From positions 1 to 64,000 of the forward strand of contig JABGUH010000025.1 of assembly GCA_018646675.1 (NCBI GenBank): DNA of 64,000 nt. Reading direction: 5' to 3'. Positions within the stretch are counted from its first letter, which is position 1. The number at the start of each line of letters is the position of its first letter. The DNA is from Bdellovibrionales bacterium (GTDB taxonomy: Bacteria > Bdellovibrionota > Bacteriovoracia > Bacteriovoracales > Bacteriovoracaceae). Both the position numbers and the translations under genes were made by a program. Below, piece after piece: positions 9,524 to 18,009 of the stretch. The notes beneath the pieces are model-generated. The model was not told the origin of the DNA and did not search any database. It saw only the letters and a program-made list of their open reading frames with translations.

Positions 9524-11905
9524 ATGACTGAACTTGTAAAGAGATTAACATTTATTTTGCTGAGTCTGCTACTAGTGAGTACAGGCGTTGCGATGGCCAC
9601 CAGTGATATTGATCATCGCAAGCAACAGCAGTATGAGAAGGAGTTGCACCATCGTGTACGCTCCAATCTTGTGCAATATCTAGGAGAGTCAGTTCAATTC
9701 ACTCTATTTATTAATGCCATTGCAGTCGAAAAAAAGCAGTTAGACCTGTCAGTAACTGGTGAGAAAAAAGAGTCATATTCCAAGATATCGATTCCAACTA
9801 TCATAGATGTTGGATACCTTGAAGTACCGCAGGTAATTAACGATAACTATGCTCGCAAATTTTTTGCTAGTGCTGTGAAACAGGTTGAGACACTGGTCTA
9901 CCTGTATAGTGAGTTGGATAATGATACGATCTCTGGAATGGAGTCGATTATTAGATCCACCATCGCACCAATAAAAAGTAAAATTGAATTTAACCATCTG
10001 CCGGCCCCATTTTTGAACACCGGGTTTGAAGAGCCACTTCCATTTGGTGTGGATCAACATCCCCAGATTGCCGCTGCAGCTGGAACACCAGCAGGCGAGT
10101 CCGTTCTGCCATCCCTGCTCAACTTATTTGGTATGCTTGCTTTGGCAGCAGCGCTAGTTGGTGGTGTCTATCTGTTTGTTCAAAGTATGAATAGACCACT
10201 ACTTTCACTGGCAAAATCAATTGAGGGACACAGTGGTACCGGTGGAGTCTCTAGTAGTGAGTTAGATAAGACAGTGCGTGACTCTATTCGAAGTTCAATT
10301 AGAGAGGCGGTGGATGGCTCAATCAAAGAGGCGGGAGTGCCAACTTTAAAAGAGCCAAAGTCAGAGGGCCCCTCTGATAATCCGATTGAGGCCAACTATC
10401 AGGCAGTAGCAAAAGAGTCGGAACGACGTAACATGGATTTTCGCCTCAAGCGAAATATAATCTCCTTGAACAACGTTGTCACCAATGCTCCATTTTTACT
10501 AATTTCAAATTTAAGTGAGTCAGATGGTGACTATTTAGGTGTTAAGAAGTTGCTGCCATTACTGGTTCATAACAACAGTAAAACTATTTCAAAAATTATA
10601 CCGGAAGCAGCTTTGGAAAAAGTTGAACGCATGACTCAAGACAAGCCAACGATGAGTGAAGGTGAATTTGACAAGTGGCTTTCCAGTTTTGTTGAAAAGC
10701 TGACTTTATCTTATTTAAAAGAGGGCAATTTTTATTCAAAACTTCTATCTAAAGACTCTTCCGCCACCCTCTATCAGTTAAAGGGAGAGGAGCTTTTTGC
10801 TGCGGCCAGGAATATGGATTCTGGTGTCGCAATGAAGTTAGCAATTGATTTTGCAGGCGAAGAGCTGTCAGCAGAACTGCTAGCAACTCTCGATAGTGAG
10901 CAGTGGGAGTTAATTTTAGAGGACAAGACGACCGATGCCAAAGTTATTCAAGGGGTAGCACAAGAGCTATGTAGTATTGTCAGGAAGCGAGCACAGGTAA
11001 CAGATCAGTCTCGCTCACTGGAGGATTCAGTTAATCGGGTGCTATTAAGTCCAGTGGTTAACTTTCTACATACCAAAGATATTGGTGATGATGAATCTTT
11101 TATTCAACGAATAGAGCGCGTTGCCCCTAAGTTTGCTAAGCGAGTAAGGAGCAAAGTTTGGACATCTAGTATCTTTAGGCATATTCCCCATCCATTTATG
11201 CGTCAAGTAATGACGGAGTTATCTACGAGTGATCGCTTCTTCTTATTACTTGGGGTACCAAGGGATATTACTGATTATCTACTCTGCTTTATTCCCATGG
11301 GAAAAGAGCGAGCAGAACTAAAAGAGCAGTTGCTTGGTGCGACGGCCAATAAAATTCCCCAGCAACAGACTCAAGCGACTAATTATGCCAAGCGCTTTAT
11401 CTCCTATCTGCGTGATGCCAATGCCCAAGGGGCATTTATCCTTACGGGCGATCCGCTCTCTTTTGCCACGACTGAAGTTCCCGCTGGATTGCTGGCCAAA
11501 CTTAAAGAGAGAAAAGATCGGCGGCGAGAGCAGGAGCGAACAGATCAGTTCGACCAGTCACGAAAAGATTGGCAGGAGGGAAATTTTGATCAGGAACAGG
11601 TGCAATGGTTAGAGCGTAAGACGACTCTTGAACAGTATGAACAAGCATCAAAAGAGTTCTTAGAGCAAGAGGTGGTTGTAAGTGTAAATACTTTGGAAGA
11701 GGAGATGGCCCAGGCAGTGTTTGGGTTAAATCGTGAGAGTGGTGGGCAGGAGCTGGTTCAGGAACAGGTTCAGGAGAGTGAAGCAGTTGTTGCACTAAAG
11801 CAGAGTAGCGAGGATGAGCTGGCCCCGTCTGATCCTGAAGAGATGTTTGATTATACAGAAGAAGAAGAAGCCGCCTCAGACGATGATAAAAAAGAGGCGG
11901 CTTAA
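9524..11905 (+). CDS. Membrane protein with FliF RBM3-like periplasmic and FliG-like cytoplasmic regions
   Basis: There is a hydrophobic N-terminal segment (8-25), a periplasmic domain (about 28-195), a second transmembrane segment (about 197-221) and a large cytoplasmic part. The periplasmic part recalls the FliF ring-building motif just before its second TM (QYEKELHHRVRSNLVQYLG, later a SELDND...APF stretch). Residues about 300-685 are helical and FliG-like in pattern, notably around residue 553 (HIPHPFMRQVMTEL) through GKERAELKEQL. The last 100 residues are Gln/Glu-rich and acidic. No flagellar operon surrounds it. The resemblance is from pattern reading only; the gene itself is certain. 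Confidence 0.55.
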   Translation: MTELVKRLTFILLSLLLVSTGVAMATSDIDHRKQQQYEKELHHRVRSNLVQYLGESVQFTLFINAIAVEKKQLDLSVTGEKKESYSKISIPTIIDVGYLEVPQVINDNYARKFFASAVKQVETLVYLYSELDNDTISGMESIIRSTIAPIKSKIEFNHLPAPFLNTGFEEPLPFGVDQHPQIAAAAGTPAGESVLPSLLNLFGMLALAAALVGGVYLFVQSMNRPLLSLAKSIEGHSGTGGVSSSELDKTVRDSIRSSIREAVDGSIKEAGVPTLKEPKSEGPSDNPIEANYQAVAKESERRNMDFRLKRNIISLNNVVTNAPFLLISNLSESDGDYLGVKKLLPLLVHNNSKTISKIIPEAALEKVERMTQDKPTMSEGEFDKWLSSFVEKLTLSYLKEGNFYSKLLSKDSSATLYQLKGEELFAAARNMDSGVAMKLAIDFAGEELSAELLATLDSEQWELILEDKTTDAKVIQGVAQELCSIVRKRAQVTDQSRSLEDSVNRVLLSPVVNFLHTKDIGDDESFIQRIERVAPKFAKRVRSKVWTSSIFRHIPHPFMRQVMTELSTSDRFFLLLGVPRDITDYLLCFIPMGKERAELKEQLLGATANKIPQQQTQATNYAKRFISYLRDANAQGAFILTGDPLSFATTEVPAGLLAKLKERKDRRREQERTDQFDQSRKDWQEGNFDQEQVQWLERKTTLEQYEQASKEFLEQEVVVSVNTLEEEMAQAVFGLNRESGGQELVQEQVQESEAVVALKQSSEDELAPSDPEEMFDYTEEEEAASDDDKKEAA
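11868..11903. terminator. Bidirectional hairpin between convergent genes
   Basis: A perfect 10-bp stem (aagccgcctc/gaggcggctt) with a 16-base loop is followed by an AT-rich run on both sides. It serves convergent genes ending at 11905 and 11922. Its arms lie inside the last codons of the upstream gene and touch the stop codon, so coding and termination share the same bases. Confidence 0.6.
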
Positions 11906-11921
11906 AATCTAATTTTTCCTA

Positions 11922-12668
11922 CTATTTTTTACTTTTTTTCTTGGGAGCACTTCTCTTCTTGGGGGCAGGAGCATCTTTAATGCTAAATAGCTCTACCTCA
12001 AATACCAAGGTTGCTCCACCTGGAATTTTTGGAGGTGCTCCTTGATCGCCATAGGCTAGATCGGAAGGAATAACCAGCTTGATTTTCCCACCAATTTTTA
12101 CTAGTTGAAGCCCTTCAGTCCACCCTTTAATTACTCGGTTTAGAGGAAAGGAGATCTTCTTTTTACGATCTACAGATGAATCGAATACAGTGCCATCAAT
12201 TAGAGTTCCATGATAGTGGACCTCGACAATGTCACTTGCTTTTGGGGATTTCCCACTACCTGGCTTAATAATTTGATAGGCAAGTCCGGATGCTGTCTTT
12301 TTGGCACCAGCCTCCTTTAGGAATTTCTCAATGTAGTCATTACCACTTTTTTTGACTTTAACACTGCCCGCTTGAATTCTCTTTTTAAACATCTCTTGAA
12401 CTTTCTTTTGGTATTTTGCCCCATCTACTTGGGGCTTTTTCCCTTTGGCGGAGTCGAAGAGGCCAAGATAGATTGCGCTCAGCTCCTGGTCACTAAGGTC
12501 CAGGTTTTTTAAACGGGAGCCAAACATTAGGCCCACAGTATAAAAAGCCTTATCGTCATCACTTTTTAGAGTTGCACCAGTTGGACCACTACTTTTTTGC
12601 TGGTTGCATCCAGAAAAAATCAGTAGGGAACTAAAAATAGTAGTTAAGATAATGGTTCTTATCATCAT
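11922..12668 (-). CDS. FKBP-type peptidyl-prolyl isomerase lipoprotein (FkpA/Mip-like)
   Basis: A signal peptide ends in lipobox FSGC, so the protein is anchored in the envelope. Residues about 35-110 match the helical dimerisation domain of Mip/FkpA proteins. Residues about 135-230 form the FKBP domain (VEVHYHGTLIDGTVFDSS, GWTEGLQLVKIGGK, IPSDLAYGDQGAPPKIPGG). It would fold periplasmic or outer-membrane proteins by proline isomerisation. The C-terminal tail is Lys/Pro-rich. AAGGA lies six bases before the first of two adjacent ATGs. Confidence 0.92.
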   Translation of the reverse strand: MMIRTIILTTIFSSLLIFSGCNQQKSSGPTGATLKSDDDKAFYTVGLMFGSRLKNLDLSDQELSAIYLGLFDSAKGKKPQVDGAKYQKKVQEMFKKRIQAGSVKVKKSGNDYIEKFLKEAGAKKTASGLAYQIIKPGSGKSPKASDIVEVHYHGTLIDGTVFDSSVDRKKKISFPLNRVIKGWTEGLQLVKIGGKIKLVIPSDLAYGDQGAPPKIPGGATLVFEVELFSIKDAPAPKKRSAPKKKSKK

Positions 12669-12723
12669 GTTTTTCCTTGGTATAAATTAACAAAGTAACA
12701 GATTTATAGACCAGATTTTAGCG

Positions 12724-13410
12724 TTAGAAACCACTGTTGTCTAGTATCTGATTGGCCATTTGATCACAGAATTCATTCTGAGGGTGTCCGGCATGTCCTT
12801 TAACCCAGACTAGTTTGACTCGGGGAAGTTGAGTTAGCAGTTCATCCAGTCGTTGCCACAGTGCTAGATTAAGCGGTGCGGAACGATCAGCTTTTTTCCA
12901 TCCCTTCCGTTTCCAGCCCGCGACCCATTTGGTGGCACCATCTACTACATATTTGGAGTCAGAAAAGAGGTAGATATCCACCTGGGCCAAAACTTTGTCC
13001 TTACTCTGCTTTTGATACAGCTCAATTAGTAACTCTATCCCGCGAATTGCTGCTGTCAGCTCCATAATATTATTGGTGGTGTCGATTGAAAGGGAGCTCT
13101 CTTTGAGGATCACTGCCCCCTGACCATCCTGTCCAATTACTCCGTAGGAGCCAGGCCCAGGATTACCTCGGCAGGCACCATCGGAGAAGAGGGCGACTGC
13201 TTGTGGGTTATCAATTAACTGTTGGGGGAGGGGGAGATTCTGCTCATCCAGTGGCGAGGATGGATGATCCTCTATTGTCTCAGTTGTATCTAGCTTTTGA
13301 ACTCTATTTTGGAGAAGCTGGCAGGCATTTTGCGCCTCTTGGTCCTGATCTAGCTGTTGGAAAATTTGTTCCAGTACCTTAATGTATGCTGTTTGCTGTT
13401 GTTTGTTCAT
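12724..13410 (-). CDS. rnhA: Ribonuclease HI with N-terminal extension
   Basis: The C-terminal 155 residues are a complete RNase HI. FSDGACRGNPGPGSYG, MELTAAI, SDSKYVVDG and the final CDQMAN supply the D-E-D-D metal ligands, and WVKGHAGHPQNE holds the catalytic histidine loop. It degrades RNA in RNA/DNA hybrids. About 70 extra residues at the N-terminus are helical and Gln-rich, with no hybrid-binding motif that I recognise. The gene ends 55 bases from the FKBP gene and starts 17 bases downstream of tyrS, so co-transcription with tyrS is likely. Confidence 0.92.
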   Translation of the reverse strand: MNKQQQTAYIKVLEQIFQQLDQDQEAQNACQLLQNRVQKLDTTETIEDHPSSPLDEQNLPLPQQLIDNPQAVALFSDGACRGNPGPGSYGVIGQDGQGAVILKESSLSIDTTNNIMELTAAIRGIELLIELYQKQSKDKVLAQVDIYLFSDSKYVVDGATKWVAGWKRKGWKKADRSAPLNLALWQRLDELLTQLPRVKLVWVKGHAGHPQNEFCDQMANQILDNSGF

Positions 13411-13427
13411 AATTACTCTTGAGGTGC

Positions 13428-14675
13428 CTAACTTAGTTGTAAAAATTTTCTTTTGCCAACTTTGATGATTGACCCGTTATGTGACTCATCTAACAGCATC
13501 AGTGGATCATCTAATTTTTGACCTTTCTCATCACTGCTATCGGAAAAAATTGTAACTGCTCCCTGCTTGAAAAGCCTGCGACCCTCCCCTTTGCTAGGGA
13601 TTAGCTTGGCATCGAATAGGAGATTTACCACCTCTTGTCCTGGTGTGAATTTAAAGGTCGGAATATCATCTGGCAGTTGCTTGCGCTTAAACATCTGCTC
13701 AAAACGCTCCCGCATTCTAACTCCCTCCTCCTCACCATGGAAGAGGGCGACAATATCTGTTGCCAGGATCTTTTTGGCTTCGTTGGGATGGAGCTCACCA
13801 CTTTTAAGGGCAGAGACAAAATCCTCAACTCTGGTTGGAGTGAAGGAGCTGAGATGTGTGCAGTACTCCTCCATCTGCTGATCGGGAATGCTCATCACTT
13901 TGCCGAATTTATCAAATGGCTCATCTAAAATAGCGATATAGTTACCCAGGGACTTACTCATTTTCTGGGTACCGCAAGTTCCAGTAATAATTGGTAAGAG
14001 CATCGCCACCTGGGGGCGCATACCGTGATTGCGTTGATAGTCGCGGCCCATCAGGACATTAAATTTTTGATCACTCCCACCGAGCTCAACATCTGCCTTA
14101 ATCTCAACGGAGTCACGGCCTTGCAGTAGTGGGTAGAATAGCTCATGTAGGGAGAGCGGCTCATTACGCTCTAGTCTTTGGCCAAATGTTTCATGGCTTA
14201 ACAACTTCGCAACAGTCGTCTGTGCTGCCCATCCAATTAACTGCTTGAGTGTAACGTTGGAAAACCACTCACTTTGGTAGCGTATGGTGGTTCTCTTCTC
14301 ATCTAACACGGTAAAGACCTGCTCCATGTAGCGTTTGGCATTATCCTTAACCTGCGCAGATTCCAGCCGTGGGCGAGACTCATTTTTTCCCGTGGGATCT
14401 CCAATGCTAGCGGTATAATCGCCAATTACTACTATCCCTTGATGGCCCAAGTCTTGAAATTGTCTCATTTTTCGGTAGGGAACTAGGTGGCCTAAGTGAA
14501 TATCGGGAGCGGTGGGATCAATGCCACACTTTATATTTAGTGGGGTATTGCTCTCAATGGAGTGCTGTAGCATTTTGGTGAACTCATCCCGTGGGGTGAT
14601 CTCAGTCGTTCCCCATGAGAGAATTTCTAGCTGCCGCTCCAGCTCCTGCCTAACTTTTGGGTCATCAGTTGACAT
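13428..14675 (-). CDS. tyrS: Tyrosyl-tRNA synthetase
   Basis: Class I synthetase motifs are clear: GIDPTAPDIHLGHLVPYRKM contains the HIGH-type signature, and QKMSKSLGNYIAI is the KMSKS loop. A C-terminal S4 RNA-binding domain completes the 415-residue protein. The GIDPTAPDIHLGH form is typical of the TyrZ-like branch. It charges tRNA-Tyr. The ATG is preceded by GAGGG. I searched the 269-base upstream region for a T-box leader and found no T-box core sequence. Confidence 0.95.
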   Translation of the reverse strand: MSTDDPKVRQELERQLEILSWGTTEITPRDEFTKMLQHSIESNTPLNIKCGIDPTAPDIHLGHLVPYRKMRQFQDLGHQGIVVIGDYTASIGDPTGKNESRPRLESAQVKDNAKRYMEQVFTVLDEKRTTIRYQSEWFSNVTLKQLIGWAAQTTVAKLLSHETFGQRLERNEPLSLHELFYPLLQGRDSVEIKADVELGGSDQKFNVLMGRDYQRNHGMRPQVAMLLPIITGTCGTQKMSKSLGNYIAILDEPFDKFGKVMSIPDQQMEEYCTHLSSFTPTRVEDFVSALKSGELHPNEAKKILATDIVALFHGEEEGVRMRERFEQMFKRKQLPDDIPTFKFTPGQEVVNLLFDAKLIPSKGEGRRLFKQGAVTIFSDSSDEKGQKLDDPLMLLDESHNGSIIKVGKRKFLQLS

Positions 14676-14944
14676 ATTATACCCTCAGTAATTGGTGCAA
14701 AGGAGAGAACGTCCCCTTGTAAAAACAACAACATACAGCTGTCCACCTCTCGGTTTTTAGCTTTACGAAGTCTGGCCCAAGAACCTTATGTTTGCAATCT
14801 TTTTTCTGGTACCTAGGGTGAAGAATTTTCTTTGCTAGCGTTCTTTTTTCAATTAACTTTTCATTAGAGGAGATATTGTGATAACCAGCCTCACTACTTT
14901 TTATACCGTCAAGATAGTTAGATAGTTTTAAGAAGGATTTAGTT

Positions 14945-15445
14945 ATGAATGGCAAGTATTCTATTAAACTGTGTGAGCAACGATTTAGCTTTGCTAGCTC
15001 ACATTTTCTAATCTTCGATGGAGGAGAGCGAGAATCACTTCATGGCCATAACTACTCTCTAGCAGTTAACGGGAGTGGCCAGCAGCTAAGCTCCGGCATG
15101 CTATTTGACTTTACTAAATTGGCACCAATTATTGATCGTATTTGCCAGAGGCTGGATCATCTAGTGTTACTACCCGCAAATAATCAATATATGACTATTA
15201 ACGATGTTGATACTAACTACTCATTGCAGTTGGCTTCGGGTGAATTTTTTACTATTCCAAAAAGTGATATTCTAATTCTACCAATATCCAACACAAGTGC
15301 GGAGCAGTTGGCTGAATATACCTGCCACTGTATCAGCAGAGAGTTGGATGAAAAATATAATTTCTGTTTTGATCAGCTGGAAGTTGAGGTAGCAGAGTGT
15401 GTGGGTAATTTGGCCACATTTAAATTGGATAAGCACGATTTGTAG
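14945..15445 (+). CDS. 6-pyruvoyl-tetrahydropterin synthase family protein, PTPS-III-like
   Basis: The zinc-binding motif LHGHNY, the LDH motif (QRLDHLVLL) and the NTSAEQLAEYTCHC segment identify the PTPS/QueD fold. The cysteine that normally precedes HGH is missing; the sequence reads ERESLHGH, matching the ExxHGH form of PTPS-III. PTPS-III proteins are known to replace dihydroneopterin aldolase in folate synthesis in some bacteria and in Plasmodium. A folate role is therefore more likely than queuosine, by inference. An insertion of about 25 residues follows the LDH motif. AAGAAGGA precedes the ATG. Confidence 0.8.
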   Translation: MNGKYSIKLCEQRFSFASSHFLIFDGGERESLHGHNYSLAVNGSGQQLSSGMLFDFTKLAPIIDRICQRLDHLVLLPANNQYMTINDVDTNYSLQLASGEFFTIPKSDILILPISNTSAEQLAEYTCHCISRELDEKYNFCFDQLEVEVAECVGNLATFKLDKHDL

Positions 15446-15473
15446 GGGATAAGTGTGAATCAGGAGATTAACA

Positions 15474-16160
15474 ATTAACTTTATCAGTCTAAAACCAGGT
15501 TCTACAGTTGAGGGTGAGGCGATTGAGGCTTACCGTAGTGAAGGACAGGCTTCTCATTATGTCCATCTAATTGCCGGAGTTCATGGGGATGAGGTGGAGG
15601 GAGCCTATCTTCTACAGCAGCTATTTGCTTGGTTAAGGGAGGAGGAGACGGTTGATGTAAAAGTTCCCCTGGTTATAGTACCAATTTTAAATGTGGATGG
15701 TTATCGAGTTGGTACTCGTGGCAACGCTCATGGGGTAGATTTAAACCGTAACTTACCTGCTGATTCTTGGGTCAGAGAGTGTAAAAATCCGCAATATTTT
15801 CCCGGTGAAAAACCTCTAAGTGAACCTGAAAATCAGTATTTTGTCTCACTGCTGAACAAGTATCCTCCGTCTTTGATTATCTCTTTTCACGCTTGGAAGC
15901 CGATGATTAACTATAATGGTGACTGTCGTAAAGTAGCTGTATTTTTAAGTAATTACAACACCTATCCAGTCGTCGAAAAACTGAAGAAACACCCGACTCC
16001 TGGATCATTGGGAGAGTATGCTCCTCATGAATTGGGCATTCCCGTTTTGACTTTTGAGGCCCCACAGCTAAGTGGAGGAGGAAAGTTGAAGGATATTTGG
16101 GCGGAGAGTGCCACAGCTTTCAAGGAGTTATTGCAATCTGATTTGATTCAATCCTTCTGA
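15474..16160 (+). CDS. M14-family zinc amidase/carboxypeptidase (MpaA-like), possible ATT start
   Basis: Zinc ligands are visible in GVHGDEVEGAYLL and in ISFHAWKPM. HGVDLNRNLPADSW and LSEPENQYF match the MpaA murein tripeptide amidase branch, and LTFEAPQ near the end supplies the catalytic glutamate region. The only ATG/GTG/TTG start in frame (GTG 15594) lies after the HGDE zinc motif and cannot be right. Homologous sequence continues upstream to a TGA at 15456. The best start is ATT at 15474, with AGGAG seven bases before it. Alternatively a one-base indel separates this frame from GTG 15454. It follows the PTPS gene by 28 bases. Confidence 0.75.
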   Translation: MNFISLKPGSTVEGEAIEAYRSEGQASHYVHLIAGVHGDEVEGAYLLQQLFAWLREEETVDVKVPLVIVPILNVDGYRVGTRGNAHGVDLNRNLPADSWVRECKNPQYFPGEKPLSEPENQYFVSLLNKYPPSLIISFHAWKPMINYNGDCRKVAVFLSNYNTYPVVEKLKKHPTPGSLGEYAPHELGIPVLTFEAPQLSGGGKLKDIWAESATAFKELLQSDLIQSF

Positions 16161-16178
16161 TGATGTTTAATTATACAT

Positions 16179-16847
16179 ATGTGGAAGTTATTTGGCAGTC
16201 TGATTAGATACTGCTCTTTACTGCTTTTAATTTATGGATTGCAACTATGCAATCCTGCGGAGGCTTATGTCTATCTGGAGCCATTCCTTGGCTACGGCAT
16301 TGGTTCTCAATCACACCCTTATATCGGGGTGGACGACACTATTCAGAATGGGGAGTCAAAAGCATATGGTACTAGCTTTGGGGTTCGCTTAGGTGGACAG
16401 ATGGATAGCTGGGTAGCAGGGGTAGATCTCGCTCGCTCCTCTTATCACTTTAATATCTCTACTCCCGATGTGCTTGTATCCACATTGGCGGCCAATGGTT
16501 CCCTAACCGAAAATCAATTTAGTACAAAGGAATACGCTGTTTTTGTCTCCTACCTGTTTCCAGCAATCTTTCGAGTTTGGATCGCCTACTCCTTTAGCAA
16601 CACATTTACCCAGAATAAGGGAACCGTTGCTCAAGGCAGGGGAGAGATTCGCAGTGGGGCCGGCTATAAGTTTGGAGTAGGATGGATGCCACATGATTTT
16701 TTCAGTGTTAACTTTGAATTTAAAGTAGTTAACCTAGATACCCTTGAAAAAAGTGGTCAGATGTACTCAACAATTGAGGAGGCCAGAACTGCCTACATCC
16801 TTCAGTTCTCACTGAGTACTCCCATTAATATCTCCCTTCCTTATTAG
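16179..16847 (+). CDS. Outer-membrane beta-barrel-like protein
   Basis: The signal peptide ends near residue 30 (PAEAYVYLEP). The rest is dominated by alternating strands rich in Gly and aromatic residues, such as YLEPFLGYGIGSQ and SGAGYKFGVGWMPHDFFSVN. This fits a small outer-membrane barrel of the OmpW/OmpA size class. It ends with a short strand rather than a terminal Phe. No specific family is recognised. There is no strong ribosome binding site before the ATG. Confidence 0.65.
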   Translation: MWKLFGSLIRYCSLLLLIYGLQLCNPAEAYVYLEPFLGYGIGSQSHPYIGVDDTIQNGESKAYGTSFGVRLGGQMDSWVAGVDLARSSYHFNISTPDVLVSTLAANGSLTENQFSTKEYAVFVSYLFPAIFRVWIAYSFSNTFTQNKGTVAQGRGEIRSGAGYKFGVGWMPHDFFSVNFEFKVVNLDTLEKSGQMYSTIEEARTAYILQFSLSTPINISLPY

Positions 16848-16972
16848 TTAATATCTCTCCCCACCTTTATTAAACATATTTTCAAACGTTGTATATATTA
16901 GTATCCCCCTACCTTTTTCGACGGATTTATGGCATATTAGAATCGATTACAGTCATAAGTAGGTGTACTACT

Positions 16973-16989
16973 GGTGGCATTATGCCACC
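16973..16989. terminator. GGTGGCAT/ATGCCACC hairpin followed by T-rich run
   Basis: An eight-base perfect inverted repeat around one base is followed by ttattttt. It lies 126 bases after the preceding gene and about 100 before the next start. It could be a terminator for the former or a leader element of the latter. Confidence 0.45.
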
Positions 16990-17090
16990 TTATTTTTGGC
17001 ATTTAAGTTGCAGTTAACTAGAGAAAGACTAGTCATTGAAGGCGAGTGCCGACCTAAGTGAAAGGAATCACGATAGAGAGTGGAGTCAAT

Positions 17091-17939
17091 TTGAAGCCAT
17101 TTTGTCTATTTCTTTTACTATGGGCCCTACTTTTAAGCAGTGGTGTTATTTTGGCCGGTGTTGGTCAAGTAACTACTGATAAGGTAGACAACAAAAAGAG
17201 CACCTATAGTACAGGTGCTTCTATTTCCAGTAGCTTAAGTGCATCGATGCATCAGTTGGGTGATCCTGCGAGGCGTCTGGGGCAAGGTTTTAGCTTCTCG
17301 CCATACTTGGTCGACAAGAAAAGAGGCATTAGCTACTTTGGAAGTCTATCCTTTAATAAGGATTATCGTGGTGAGCGGGAGTTGGGTCTGAACGATCTGG
17401 CCCTTGGTCTTTCAACATCTATCGGTACAGCATATGACAAGAAGGTACTATTTAAGATTCGCCTCTCCAGTACCATCCCCCTTAGCGAGTATTCACGGGA
17501 GTGGAGTAAACTCTATACCGCACTAACTGTTGCTCCATCAGCTATTATGAAGTTGGATGCCTTAGGAGTTCCAGGAGTAACTGTTGTCTACTCATTGCGA
17601 GCATCACTCTTCTTTCATCAATATAAGGCGTCATATACTGGCAGAGCAAATAATCAATATGCAGTCGGCAACTCTTTAGCAGTTAGCTATTCACCTATGG
17701 ATAAGCTTAGCCTTGGGGTGAATGGCAGCTATGGCCGTAATTTTACATACGACGGAGTTAGTCGGGATGGAGTGCAGGTTGGAGAGAATATCTCTTACAG
17801 TGTGACTGACTCTACCTCAGTAACTGTTGGACATGCCAACGGAGGGTCTCCGCTAGCAACCAATGGTCGAGAAATAGAGATAAACATATATGATCGAGAG
17901 AGCTCTACCGTTTATGGAGAGATCTCTTACGGATTTTAA
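17091..17939 (+). CDS. Secreted beta-rich (outer-membrane-like) protein
   Basis: A hydrophobic signal sequence (MKPFCLFLLLWALLLSSG) is followed by a strand-rich protein of alternating polarity, consistent with a barrel such as the transporter-like MetA-pathway porins, though no family is certain. I chose TTG 17091 because GGAG lies five bases upstream. GTG 17058 would add eleven polar residues and has no ribosome binding site. The gene lies 70 bases before the giant metzincin lipoprotein on the same strand and may be expressed with it. Confidence 0.6.
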   Translation: MKPFCLFLLLWALLLSSGVILAGVGQVTTDKVDNKKSTYSTGASISSSLSASMHQLGDPARRLGQGFSFSPYLVDKKRGISYFGSLSFNKDYRGERELGLNDLALGLSTSIGTAYDKKVLFKIRLSSTIPLSEYSREWSKLYTALTVAPSAIMKLDALGVPGVTVVYSLRASLFFHQYKASYTGRANNQYAVGNSLAVSYSPMDKLSLGVNGSYGRNFTYDGVSRDGVQVGENISYSVTDSTSVTVGHANGGSPLATNGREIEINIYDRESSTVYGEISYGF

Positions 17940-18009
17940 TCGATAGTTAAAGTTGAATTGAGATATTAATTGAGAACTAGGGAGAGATAAGTTGGATAAG
18001 GAGATAACA

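Noticed and set aside
14676-14944. T-box leader before tyrS
   Set aside because: A ggtgg segment is present but not the T-box core, and no terminator hairpin with T-run precedes the gene.
14677-14955. 92-codon minus-strand frame upstream of tyrS
   Set aside because: It overlaps the start of the PTPS-like gene, lacks a good start site and looks like translated leader DNA.
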